A DNA stretch of 64,000 bases from Bacteroidota bacterium (GTDB taxonomy: Bacteria > Bacteroidota > Bacteroidia > Cytophagales > Cyclobacteriaceae), in contig JAEYWY010000005.1 in assembly GCA_023428695.1 (NCBI GenBank), positions 62,001-126,000 of the forward strand, written 5' to 3'. Under the pieces are notes generated by a model. That model was not told where the DNA came from and ran no database searches. It saw nothing but the letters and a program-made list of their open reading frames with translations. The translations under genes and the position numbers were made by a program. How positions within the stretch are numbered: position 1 is the first letter of the stretch; each line of letters starts with the position of its first letter. Shown piece after piece: positions 17,117 through 24,469 of this stretch.

Positions 17117-18727
17117 ATGCGTTATTTCATTTTTGTACTCGTCCTTTTATGTGTCACTGACATCTTCGGACAGTCGCGAACCGCGGGAAAAACAACTTCA
17201 AAGAAGTTCAACATCTTGTGGATTACGAGCGAAGACATGAGTCCAATGCTCGAAAGTTATGGCGACTCAACCGTGAAGACACCGAACATTTCACGTCTTG
17301 CGCGTGAAGGTGTGCGTTATTCGAATGTCTTTTCTGTCGCTGGTGTGTGTTCACCCAGCAGGGCAGGCCTTATTAGCGGTATGTATCCCACGTCGTATGG
17401 TGCGAACAACATGCGTACCTTGCAAAACATTGCAGGCGAGGTTCCCTACTATTCCGTGGTCCCGCCTCCGGAAATGAAAACGCATAGTGAATACCTCCGA
17501 GCAGCAGGATATTATTGCACAAATAATGTAAAGACTGATTTCCAGTTTGAAACACCAATAAGTGCGTTTGATGATTGCAGCAGCACGGCGCACTGGCGAA
17601 ACCGTCCTGCCAGCAAACCATTCTTTTCGATTGTGAACTTTATGATCACCCATGAATCGCAGGTGTGGGCTCGTAAGGATGAGCCGTTGCTTGTCGATCC
17701 TGCAGAGGTCCCTGTTCCTCCATTCTATCCGGACACAGAGATCGTGAGGCGTGACATTGCCCGTACCTATACCAACATCGTGAAGATGGACGAAATGGTA
17801 GGCAAGGTGCTTTCGGAACTTGAGAAAGACGGACTGCTGGATAAAACGATCATCTTTTTCTATAGTGATCATGGATCAGGGCTGCCGTTCTTTAAACGTG
17901 AGTTGTATGATCGCGGACTTCGTGCGCCACTCATTATACGTTATCCTGATAAAGCAGATGCAGGCACCTGGAATGATGAGCTCATCAGTTTCGTTGACTT
18001 TGCGCCAACCGTACTTTCACTGGCAGGAATACCAATTCCCGCGCATATGCAGGGCCGGGCATTCCTTGGGGAACAAAAAGGAAAACCACGCAAATACGTG
18101 TATGCCGCACGTGACAGAATGGATTCGGAGTATGATATGGTTCGGGCCGTTAGCGATGGCCGGTACAAATACATCCGCAACTATCAACCGCAGAAGCCGC
18201 TCATGCAGGACATAGAGTTTCGTAAGAATATTCCGATGATGGAAGAACTGCTTGAGTTACATAAAGAAGGAAAGCTGCACGGGCCACAGCTTATATGGTT
18301 CAAAAAGGAAAAGCCGGTTGAAGAATTGTACGATACGAAAGAGGATCCCTGGGAACTCGTGAATCTTGTTGATCATCCATCAATGCGGGAGAGGCTCAGG
18401 GAATTGCGAACTGCGCATGAGCAATGGTCACGAGACACGCGGGACATGGGTTTTATTCCTGAAAGGGAGGTCTATCTCTCGATGTGGCCGAATGGCGTTC
18501 AGCCGCTTACCCCGTCCGTTGCGATAACCTTCGACAGGAAAGCATCGCGGGTTTCGATGCAGGTTCCCGAACCGGGAGCGTCAATTGTCTATAAGGTTGA
18601 ACCGGGTTCGAAGAACTGGGAATTGTACACGCGACCCGTCACCGTGAAGTCAGGAACGAAAGTGACCGCCGTTGCGATACGTTATGGCTACCGGCAAAGT
18701 GCGGAGTCTGTATTGTATGTTCCTTAA
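17117..18727 (+). CDS. Secreted S1-family sulfatase with C-terminal CHB_HEX-like domain
   Basis: The 536-residue protein begins with a signal peptide (MRYFIFVLVLLCVTDIFGQ). The sulfatase signature is present as CSPSR with Cys78, the residue converted to formylglycine. Metal-site residues are seen in ITSEDMSP and FYSDHGSG. The last ~70 residues resemble the chitobiase/hexosaminidase C-terminal beta-sandwich that occurs on some Bacteroidota sulfatases. The enzyme would remove sulfate esters from a glycan in the periplasm or outside. A formylglycine-generating enzyme that could activate it is encoded at 41060. The 26-residue N-terminal extension to 17039 has no signal and is unlikely. Confidence 0.9.
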   Translation: MRYFIFVLVLLCVTDIFGQSRTAGKTTSKKFNILWITSEDMSPMLESYGDSTVKTPNISRLAREGVRYSNVFSVAGVCSPSRAGLISGMYPTSYGANNMRTLQNIAGEVPYYSVVPPPEMKTHSEYLRAAGYYCTNNVKTDFQFETPISAFDDCSSTAHWRNRPASKPFFSIVNFMITHESQVWARKDEPLLVDPAEVPVPPFYPDTEIVRRDIARTYTNIVKMDEMVGKVLSELEKDGLLDKTIIFFYSDHGSGLPFFKRELYDRGLRAPLIIRYPDKADAGTWNDELISFVDFAPTVLSLAGIPIPAHMQGRAFLGEQKGKPRKYVYAARDRMDSEYDMVRAVSDGRYKYIRNYQPQKPLMQDIEFRKNIPMMEELLELHKEGKLHGPQLIWFKKEKPVEELYDTKEDPWELVNLVDHPSMRERLRELRTAHEQWSRDTRDMGFIPEREVYLSMWPNGVQPLTPSVAITFDRKASRVSMQVPEPGASIVYKVEPGSKNWELYTRPVTVKSGTKVTAVAIRYGYRQSAESVLYVP

Positions 18728-18741
18728 CTGGCGGATCACGA

Positions 18742-20115
18742 CTAAACCGCTCTGATACCAAGTAGTTTCGCGGCACCTTCATACGCTCCCTTTTCGTGCG
18801 CGAGCCATGCGGCACCGAGCGCGGACCCACGGGGGTGTTCGGAAAGATAAAGACGTCGCTCAGGCAATTCCCGCTTAAGAATTTCCAGAAACAACGGGCT
18901 TTTGCAGAAACCACCCACCAGTATCAGGTTTCGGATCTTCTTCTGCGGGTCCACGAGGTCGATTGAAATCCGTTGCCAGGAAACGAGGTCGCGAATCAAC
19001 TGATGCTGCGCTTCGGTATAGTTCGAAAACGCAGGATAGTCAGTGCGTTGTAACGGTTTATCAGGAAGGGGGCCGCTACCTTCCATTGCCATGGGATAGA
19101 AATGCTTTCGCGGATCTCCTGCTGAAATCAGACTATTGTAAACGGATTCATCGAAAGCTATTACTTTGTGTGCATTCTCATCGATATTAAAGTGTTTTGC
19201 GAGTGCCCGTTGCTGAACTTCGTGTTCGTGACCAAGAAATATTCTCGAAGCTTTCACCGGCTTCCCTTCAAAGGTGAGATAACAAAGGCAGTCTTTTTCG
19301 AGTTCGTCGGATGTAAGCGGGTCTGCATTGAAAGGATTGAAACAAATGTTCCATGTTCCGGTCGACAACAATAAGAAGGGTTCCTTCATCGAAACGAGGT
19401 ATGGCATCAGGGCGGCTGAGCTGTCGTGAACGCCGGATCCGGAAATTATTTTACGATCACCAAAATCGAATTCGAACGTTACGGGTTGTGTCACACGCGG
19501 AAATAGATCACTTATTCCTTCGCGCACAGCCCATTCGTGATAGTCATTCGTGCGGAAGTTCCACAGCAGTGTATGACATCCCAAACCCGTCAAATCATTC
19601 AGCTTCTTGCCTGTAAGCAGGAATGGAAAATACTGGGGAAAGTGAAGAAGCGTCTTTATACGCTTGAAGTGTTGCGGTTTGCATTGCTTCAGCCAGTACG
19701 CCTGCAATCCCGAATTCAGCAGCCCGAGCCAGGGCGAAGCAGTCTCTGAGCATACGCGCGCAATAGGACCGTAGTCCCTCTCAAACTTCTCTTTGATTTC
19801 CGGCGGGCACTTTTTCAGGTAGTTGTAGAAAGGCAATACAGGTTTATCTGCTTCATCCAGTCCTACGAGGCTTGCACCGTATCCGGAGAAATTCACGTGC
19901 GTGATGTTATGCGCGGATTCCTGTACGAGTGCGCGAAATTTTTCTGTTACCCATCGTGTCAGCAAATCCAGGTCCTCGCATCCGAAACCATCGTCGTCTT
20001 GCGTTTCCACGAGAGTCGCAGTGTGTTCCTCAAGCACATGGAAGTCGCTGCTGAATACCAGAGCCTTCTTTGTTGTTTTGCCAATGTCAAAAACGAGTGT
20101 CGCTGAGTCCTTCAA
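18742..20115 (-). CDS. rhaB: FGGY-family carbohydrate kinase, probable rhamnulokinase
   Basis: This 457-residue protein shows the FGGY/actin-like ATPase pattern: an N-terminal phosphate loop (VFDIGKTTKKALVF), an aspartate/serine-rich motif in SGSGVHDSSAAL, LLLSTGTWN, and a C-terminal LVGGFCKSPLF. FGGY kinases phosphorylate ketoses and polyols. Next to rhamnose isomerase and RhaT, and with rhamnulose-1-phosphate aldolase in the same locus, the expected reaction is L-rhamnulose + ATP to L-rhamnulose 1-phosphate. Fuculokinase-like activity cannot be excluded from sequence alone. It is divergent from rhaI across a 288-bp region full of inverted repeats and convergent with the sulfatase gene. Confidence 0.8.
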   Translation of the reverse strand: MKDSATLVFDIGKTTKKALVFSSDFHVLEEHTATLVETQDDDGFGCEDLDLLTRWVTEKFRALVQESAHNITHVNFSGYGASLVGLDEADKPVLPFYNYLKKCPPEIKEKFERDYGPIARVCSETASPWLGLLNSGLQAYWLKQCKPQHFKRIKTLLHFPQYFPFLLTGKKLNDLTGLGCHTLLWNFRTNDYHEWAVREGISDLFPRVTQPVTFEFDFGDRKIISGSGVHDSSAALMPYLVSMKEPFLLLSTGTWNICFNPFNADPLTSDELEKDCLCYLTFEGKPVKASRIFLGHEHEVQQRALAKHFNIDENAHKVIAFDESVYNSLISAGDPRKHFYPMAMEGSGPLPDKPLQRTDYPAFSNYTEAQHQLIRDLVSWQRISIDLVDPQKKIRNLILVGGFCKSPLFLEILKRELPERRLYLSEHPRGSALGAAWLAHEKGAYEGAAKLLGIRAV

Positions 20116-20164
20116 AAGGTAAAATTTGGGCTATGGTTGGAAAAAAAATGGAGTAAATCAAGTG

Positions 20165-20204
20165 TCCCTGCATTTCCCCCAACAATTTTGAGGGAAAGCA
20201 GGGA
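20165..20204. repeat. Hairpin in the rhaB-rhaI intergenic region
   Basis: TCCCTGCATTTCCC and GGGAAAGCAGGGA form a 13-bp stem with one bulged base around a loop of about 13 nt. It lies about 50 bp upstream of the rhaB start. It is not followed by a T run, so it is more likely regulatory than a terminator. Confidence 0.5.
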
Positions 20205-20239
20205 CGTGTTACCCATAACCAAACCAATGCAAATAAAAA

Positions 20240-20306
20240 GGAACCGTCAATGCCCGGTATCCTGCTATATACTGGAAAGGTCAGGATACGCAATTTTCCC
20301 GGTTCC
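20240..20306. promoter_or_regulatory. 67-nt concentric inverted repeat between rhaB and rhaI
   Basis: The outer arms GGAACCG (20240-20246) and CGGTTCC (20300-20306) and the inner arms GTATCCTG (20257-20264) and CAGGATAC (20282-20289) share the same centre, 20273, leaving symmetric 10-nt internal gaps. Such two-level symmetry between divergent genes suggests paired operator half-sites or a structured RNA before rhaI. Confidence 0.5.
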
Positions 20307-20403
20307 CGCATTTTGCACAAGTTTGGGGAAGACGGACGAAATGACCGGTGCGATCACTGATAATTTCAACCCTTCTTTTTAACTTCCACGAGATTCGAGA
20401 ACC

Positions 20404-21684
20404 ATGAGAATTGAAAATGAATTGAATGATTACAACGGCCGACACATCAAGCGGCACGAAAAACAGGTTTCGCTGTCTAAGCAATTGCTGGAACTTGAGG
20501 ATAGTGGCTGGCGCAAGCTTACGGATACGATAGCTTCATTTCAGGTTGCTGTTCCAAGCTGGGCATTGGGCACAGGCGGAACTCGATTTGGTCGTTTCCC
20601 TTCCGGTGGCGAGCCGCGCAACCTTGAGGAAAAAATCGAAGATGTTGGGCTCCTGCATTCGCTTTCAAAAGCCACAGACTCAATTTCACTCCACATACCA
20701 TGGGATATCCCCGACGACGTGGCGTCGGTTAAGGCCCAGCTTGCCGGGTATCATCTTTCAATTGATGCTGTAAATTCAAACACGTTTCAGGATCAAAAAG
20801 GACAGGATTTCTCATACAAGTTTGGTTCATTGTGCCACACTGACGCGGATGTTCGTGAGCGGGCAATCGAACATAATATTGAAGTCATCCGCCATGGCGA
20901 AGCCCTTGGCAGCACAATGCTTTCCGTATGGCTCGCTGACGGTTCGAACTTCCCCGGACAGCATCACTTCAGAAATGCTTATGAACGCACGTTGCAGTCG
21001 CTGATGAAAATATACTCAGCGATGCCGGAAACCTGGTCGATGCTTCTGGAATATAAACCCTATGAACCGAATTTTTACTCCATGGTTCTGCCGGATTGGG
21101 GAACGTCATTAAAGATGTGCGAGTCATGCGGTGAACGTGCGCACGTTCTCGTCGATCTCGGCCATCACCTGCCGAACACAAACATTGAGCAGATCGTCGC
21201 GCGACTGACACATTTTGGAAGGTTGGGCGGATTTCATTTTAACGGATCACAGTATGGCGATGACGATCTTACAACGGGATCGATAAAGCCGTTTCAGTTG
21301 TATCTGATTTTTGTTGAACTGGTTATGGCAAAAAATGACAAGGCCGTGAAGAATCCTGCCGTCGCATATATGATTGACGCAAGTCACAATACTAAAGATC
21401 CCCTTGTCGACCTTCTGATGTCGCTTGAACAGATTCGCATAGCGTACGCAAAGGCATTGCTCACCGATTTTAAGGCGCTTCATCGCGCACAGGAAGAAAA
21501 CGATGTCGCAACTGCAGAGCTGGTTCTTCAACGCGCATTCCAGTCGGATGTACGACCCCTACTCGCCGATGCGCGATTGAAATCAGGCGGATGTCTCGAT
21601 CCGATTGCATTTTTCAACGAGGCACAAGTGCGCGAAAATCTTGTTTCACAACGCGGTAAATTGTCCGTCGCAACCGGGTTGTAG
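20404..21684 (+). CDS. rhaI: L-rhamnose isomerase, Pseudomonas stutzeri type (TIM barrel)
   Basis: This 426-residue protein matches the RhaI type of rhamnose isomerase, which differs from E. coli RhaA. Likely metal ligands are visible in order at spacing close to the characterised enzyme: Glu in LLEYKPYEP (about residue 216), Asp in LVDLGHH (about 250), His in GGFHFNGSQYGDDD (about 278) and Asp in YMIDASHN (about 325). It would convert L-rhamnose to L-rhamnulose in the cytoplasm. The gene is followed after 3 bp by the rhamnose symporter, which supports the assignment and an operon. The upstream structured region is the likely control site. Confidence 0.93.
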   Translation: MRIENELNDYNGRHIKRHEKQVSLSKQLLELEDSGWRKLTDTIASFQVAVPSWALGTGGTRFGRFPSGGEPRNLEEKIEDVGLLHSLSKATDSISLHIPWDIPDDVASVKAQLAGYHLSIDAVNSNTFQDQKGQDFSYKFGSLCHTDADVRERAIEHNIEVIRHGEALGSTMLSVWLADGSNFPGQHHFRNAYERTLQSLMKIYSAMPETWSMLLEYKPYEPNFYSMVLPDWGTSLKMCESCGERAHVLVDLGHHLPNTNIEQIVARLTHFGRLGGFHFNGSQYGDDDLTTGSIKPFQLYLIFVELVMAKNDKAVKNPAVAYMIDASHNTKDPLVDLLMSLEQIRIAYAKALLTDFKALHRAQEENDVATAELVLQRAFQSDVRPLLADARLKSGGCLDPIAFFNEAQVRENLVSQRGKLSVATGL

Positions 21685-21687
21685 TCT

Positions 21688-22731
21688 ATGGGAGTAATCA
21701 TCGGTGTTATTTTGCACGCCCTGGGCGGATTTGCTTCGGGTAGCTTTTATATCCCTTACAAAAAAGTGAAGGGCTGGTCCTGGGAAAGCTATTGGCTTAC
21801 CGGCGGATTGTTTTCATGGATATTCGCTCCGCTTGTTTTCGGACTTGCAACTGTAAGTGATCTTTTTGGAATACTCGCCGAAGCTCCGGGTGAAAGTATT
21901 TTCTGGTGTTATGTGATGGGTATGCTTTGGGGGATTGGCGGATTGACATTTGGTCTCTCGATGCGTTACCTGGGATTGTCTCTCGGAATGTCCATCGCAC
22001 TTGGATATTGCTCGTTCTTCGGAACAATCATTCCGCCGTTGTGGTATGGTACACTTGGCGAACTTTTCGAATCGATGTCAGGTATCATGGTCTTCGCCGG
22101 GCTATTTGTCTGTCTTGCGGGGATTGCCATCTGCGGCTGGGCAGGAATGCGTAAAGAAAAGGAATTACCTGACGAGAAAAAGAAAGAAACGATACAGGAG
22201 TTCAACTACTTCAAGGGTTTGCTGGTCGCGACTTTCTCCGGTATCATGAGTTCGTGCATGGCTTTTGGCCTGGCCGCGGGAAAGCCGATCGCCGAACTTG
22301 CCATTGCGCGCGGTGCCGATCCGTTGTGGCAAAACAACGTTGTCCTTGTTGTCGTCTTGCTTGGCGGATTGACCACAAACTTCGCCTGGTCCGTTTATCT
22401 CAATTTCCGAAACAAATCGGGTCACGACTACTTCAATAAGAAAACACCGCTGCTTTCGAATTATATCTTCTGCGCAATGGCCGGAACGACGTGGTATCTC
22501 CAGTTTTTCTTTTACGGAATGGGCTCAAGCCAGATGGGAAAGTACGATTTCTCAAGCTGGACGCTCCATATGGCGTTTATCATCATATTCAGCAACCTCT
22601 GGGGACTCTACTTCCGTGAATGGAAAGGCTCAACCCAAAATACTTTCCGCATCATGATTATCGGAATTGCCGTCGTTATTCTTTCGACTATCGTGGTCGG
22701 ATACGGCAATTATCTCGGTTCGCTGGAATAA
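21688..22731 (+). CDS. rhaT: L-rhamnose/proton symporter
   Basis: This 347-residue protein is a polytopic membrane protein with about ten hydrophobic segments. It begins with the RhaT-like GVILHALGGFASGSFYIPYKKVKGWSWE and contains GLTFGLSMRYLGLSLGMS. RhaT imports L-rhamnose across the inner membrane with protons. It starts 3 bp after rhaI, so the two are probably translated from one message. It gives the cell a route for rhamnose freed in the periplasm by the GH78 enzymes encoded nearby. Confidence 0.93.
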   Translation: MGVIIGVILHALGGFASGSFYIPYKKVKGWSWESYWLTGGLFSWIFAPLVFGLATVSDLFGILAEAPGESIFWCYVMGMLWGIGGLTFGLSMRYLGLSLGMSIALGYCSFFGTIIPPLWYGTLGELFESMSGIMVFAGLFVCLAGIAICGWAGMRKEKELPDEKKKETIQEFNYFKGLLVATFSGIMSSCMAFGLAAGKPIAELAIARGADPLWQNNVVLVVVLLGGLTTNFAWSVYLNFRNKSGHDYFNKKTPLLSNYIFCAMAGTTWYLQFFFYGMGSSQMGKYDFSSWTLHMAFIIIFSNLWGLYFREWKGSTQNTFRIMIIGIAVVILSTIVVGYGNYLGSLE

Positions 22732-22757
22732 GTCAGGTAAGTAAAGGATTGCTGAAA

Positions 22758-22786
22758 AGTTTCCGCTTGTCAAATTGAGGGAAACT
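22758..22786. repeat. Short inverted repeat upstream of the GH30 gene
   Basis: AGTTTCC at 22758-22764 and GGAAACT at 22780-22786 are perfect inverted copies 15 bp apart in the 62-bp gap between rhaT and the GH30 gene. No T run follows, so it may be a regulatory site or a processing hairpin. Confidence 0.3.
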
Positions 22787-22793
22787 GTTACTC

Positions 22794-24428
22794 ATGAGAA
22801 CGATCCTCGCCTGCGCGCTCCTTTTTGCTTTCAGTCCTGTTTTTTGTCAGACTGTCACGGTCTCCGATGCCGTTCAATATCAGACCATTGAAGGTTTCGG
22901 TGGCTTTGGTGCGAAAAAAGTCTGGTGGGAATCGGGTCCCTGGCATGACGCCGGCTATCTGAACACAACCGTCGACGAACTCGGCGTCACCTTTTTTCGC
23001 ACGCAAATTTATTGGGACGGCGAGGCGTCAAATGACAATGCCGACCCTTTGGTGATCAATCCAGCCGGATTCGACTTTGGTCCGTCAAGTGACAACGGCA
23101 AACAGTTCCCATTCATAAAAGATCTGCACGCTAAAGGAGCAAAACTCATTGCAACGGTGTGGACACCGCCTGTTTGGATGAAATTGCTCGATGAGCCGGA
23201 TCGTGTTCCTGATGAATGTTACAACTGCTGGCAGTGTCCCGTCGGTGCAGCTGGTCGCGAGATGTGTGGTGGCCGACTTAATCCAGACATGTACGAAGAA
23301 TTTGCCGAGTATCTCGTGGCCTATGTCAAAACACTGAAGGAAAAAACCGGCGTTGATCTTTATGGTATCAGTATTCAAAATGAACCATTTTTTGCCAATC
23401 CGTTTGAATCAAACGTTGTGAGGCCGGACGAATATGGCGACTTGCTCAAAGTGGTTGGTCAACGCTTCAAAAATGAAGAACTGACCACAAAATTTTTCGG
23501 CCCGGAGCACATGGCTGAATGGTCATGGGGCTGGCAGGAAAAGTATGTGCAGCAAACGTTGGGTGATCCCGAAGTAAAACCACTCCTCGATATTTACGCT
23601 GTTCACGGTTACGTCGATGGTGTAGCCGCTGACTATGGCTCTGCCGAAGGCTGGGCGGCATTGCACGAGAATATTACTGTCGCGCATGGAAAGCCATTGT
23701 GGATGACGGAGACATCCGATTTCGACAAACAAGGTTTCGATCTTGGTATGAGTATGGCCAAGAGTCTCTATCTCGCGTTGAAGTTTGGCCACATTTCTGC
23801 GTGGGTCTATTGGTCAATGAACGATCAGATGGTCGTAGACAACAAGCTTACACCGCTTGGCTATTCATTCAAACAATATTATCGGTTTATCCGGCCGGGT
23901 GCGGTTCGTATCAAGGCCGAAAGCGATGACGCCGGTATTCTTACCGTTGCTTTCAGACATCCGCAGACACAGGATGTGACGATCGTGCTTATCAATCATA
24001 CTAATTCGGATAAATCAGTTCAAGTGAACACGCAGTTTGAACACGCTGATCTCTCCTTGTACAGAACGTCTGCCACGGAAAGTTGCCGCGAACTCGGACT
24101 TGTCACGTCAGAAACTGTTGCGCTGCCCGCACAAAGCATCAGTACGCTCTCGACGATTGCCGGTGCCGGAATCGTAAACACCGAAAAAAAAAGTGAACTA
24201 AAGTTTCGGATCTTTCCGAATCCGACAAAGTACGAATTCCGCATTGAACTTCCCGAATCAAATACACGGGCTGATATTCTCGTTACCGATTTACTGGGAC
24301 GATCCATTCATCAAAGTTCCTTTATCGGCAAGGCGACGCTTAATGTCGGGGGATGGAATGAAGGTCCGTATCTTGTACACGTGAGCACACGGGTGGCGAG
24401 TCGCGTTGAGAAATTGGTTTTGCAGTAG
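22794..24428 (+). CDS. GH30-family glycoside hydrolase with T9SS sorting domain
   Basis: This 544-residue protein has a signal peptide (MRTILACALLFAFSPVFCQ) and a GH30 (beta/alpha)8 plus side beta-domain layout starting at QTIEGFGGFGAKK. The acid/base Glu is in SIQNEP and the nucleophile Glu in LWMTETSDF. The last ~75 residues (FRIFPNPTKYEFRIELP to VEKLVLQ) form a type IX secretion C-terminal sorting domain, so the enzyme is exported and probably surface-attached. GH30 includes glucosidases, xylanases, fucosidases and galactanases; the linkage cut here is not clear. It probably belongs to the rhaI-rhaT operon or is expressed with it. Confidence 0.9.
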   Translation: MRTILACALLFAFSPVFCQTVTVSDAVQYQTIEGFGGFGAKKVWWESGPWHDAGYLNTTVDELGVTFFRTQIYWDGEASNDNADPLVINPAGFDFGPSSDNGKQFPFIKDLHAKGAKLIATVWTPPVWMKLLDEPDRVPDECYNCWQCPVGAAGREMCGGRLNPDMYEEFAEYLVAYVKTLKEKTGVDLYGISIQNEPFFANPFESNVVRPDEYGDLLKVVGQRFKNEELTTKFFGPEHMAEWSWGWQEKYVQQTLGDPEVKPLLDIYAVHGYVDGVAADYGSAEGWAALHENITVAHGKPLWMTETSDFDKQGFDLGMSMAKSLYLALKFGHISAWVYWSMNDQMVVDNKLTPLGYSFKQYYRFIRPGAVRIKAESDDAGILTVAFRHPQTQDVTIVLINHTNSDKSVQVNTQFEHADLSLYRTSATESCRELGLVTSETVALPAQSISTLSTIAGAGIVNTEKKSELKFRIFPNPTKYEFRIELPESNTRADILVTDLLGRSIHQSSFIGKATLNVGGWNEGPYLVHVSTRVASRVEKLVLQ

Positions 24429-24448
24429 CCGGAGCGGTTATTCATCGA

Positions 24449-24456
24449 TAAATTTG
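24449..24456 (+). promoter_or_regulatory. Possible -7 promoter box before the heme lipoprotein gene
   Basis: TAAATTTG fits TAnnTTTG exactly and lies 14 bp before the start at 24470. A TTTG is found 26 bp upstream, slightly far for a -33 element. It may be an internal promoter within the gene run. Confidence 0.3.
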
Positions 24457-24469
24457 GTTACCTTCAGAT

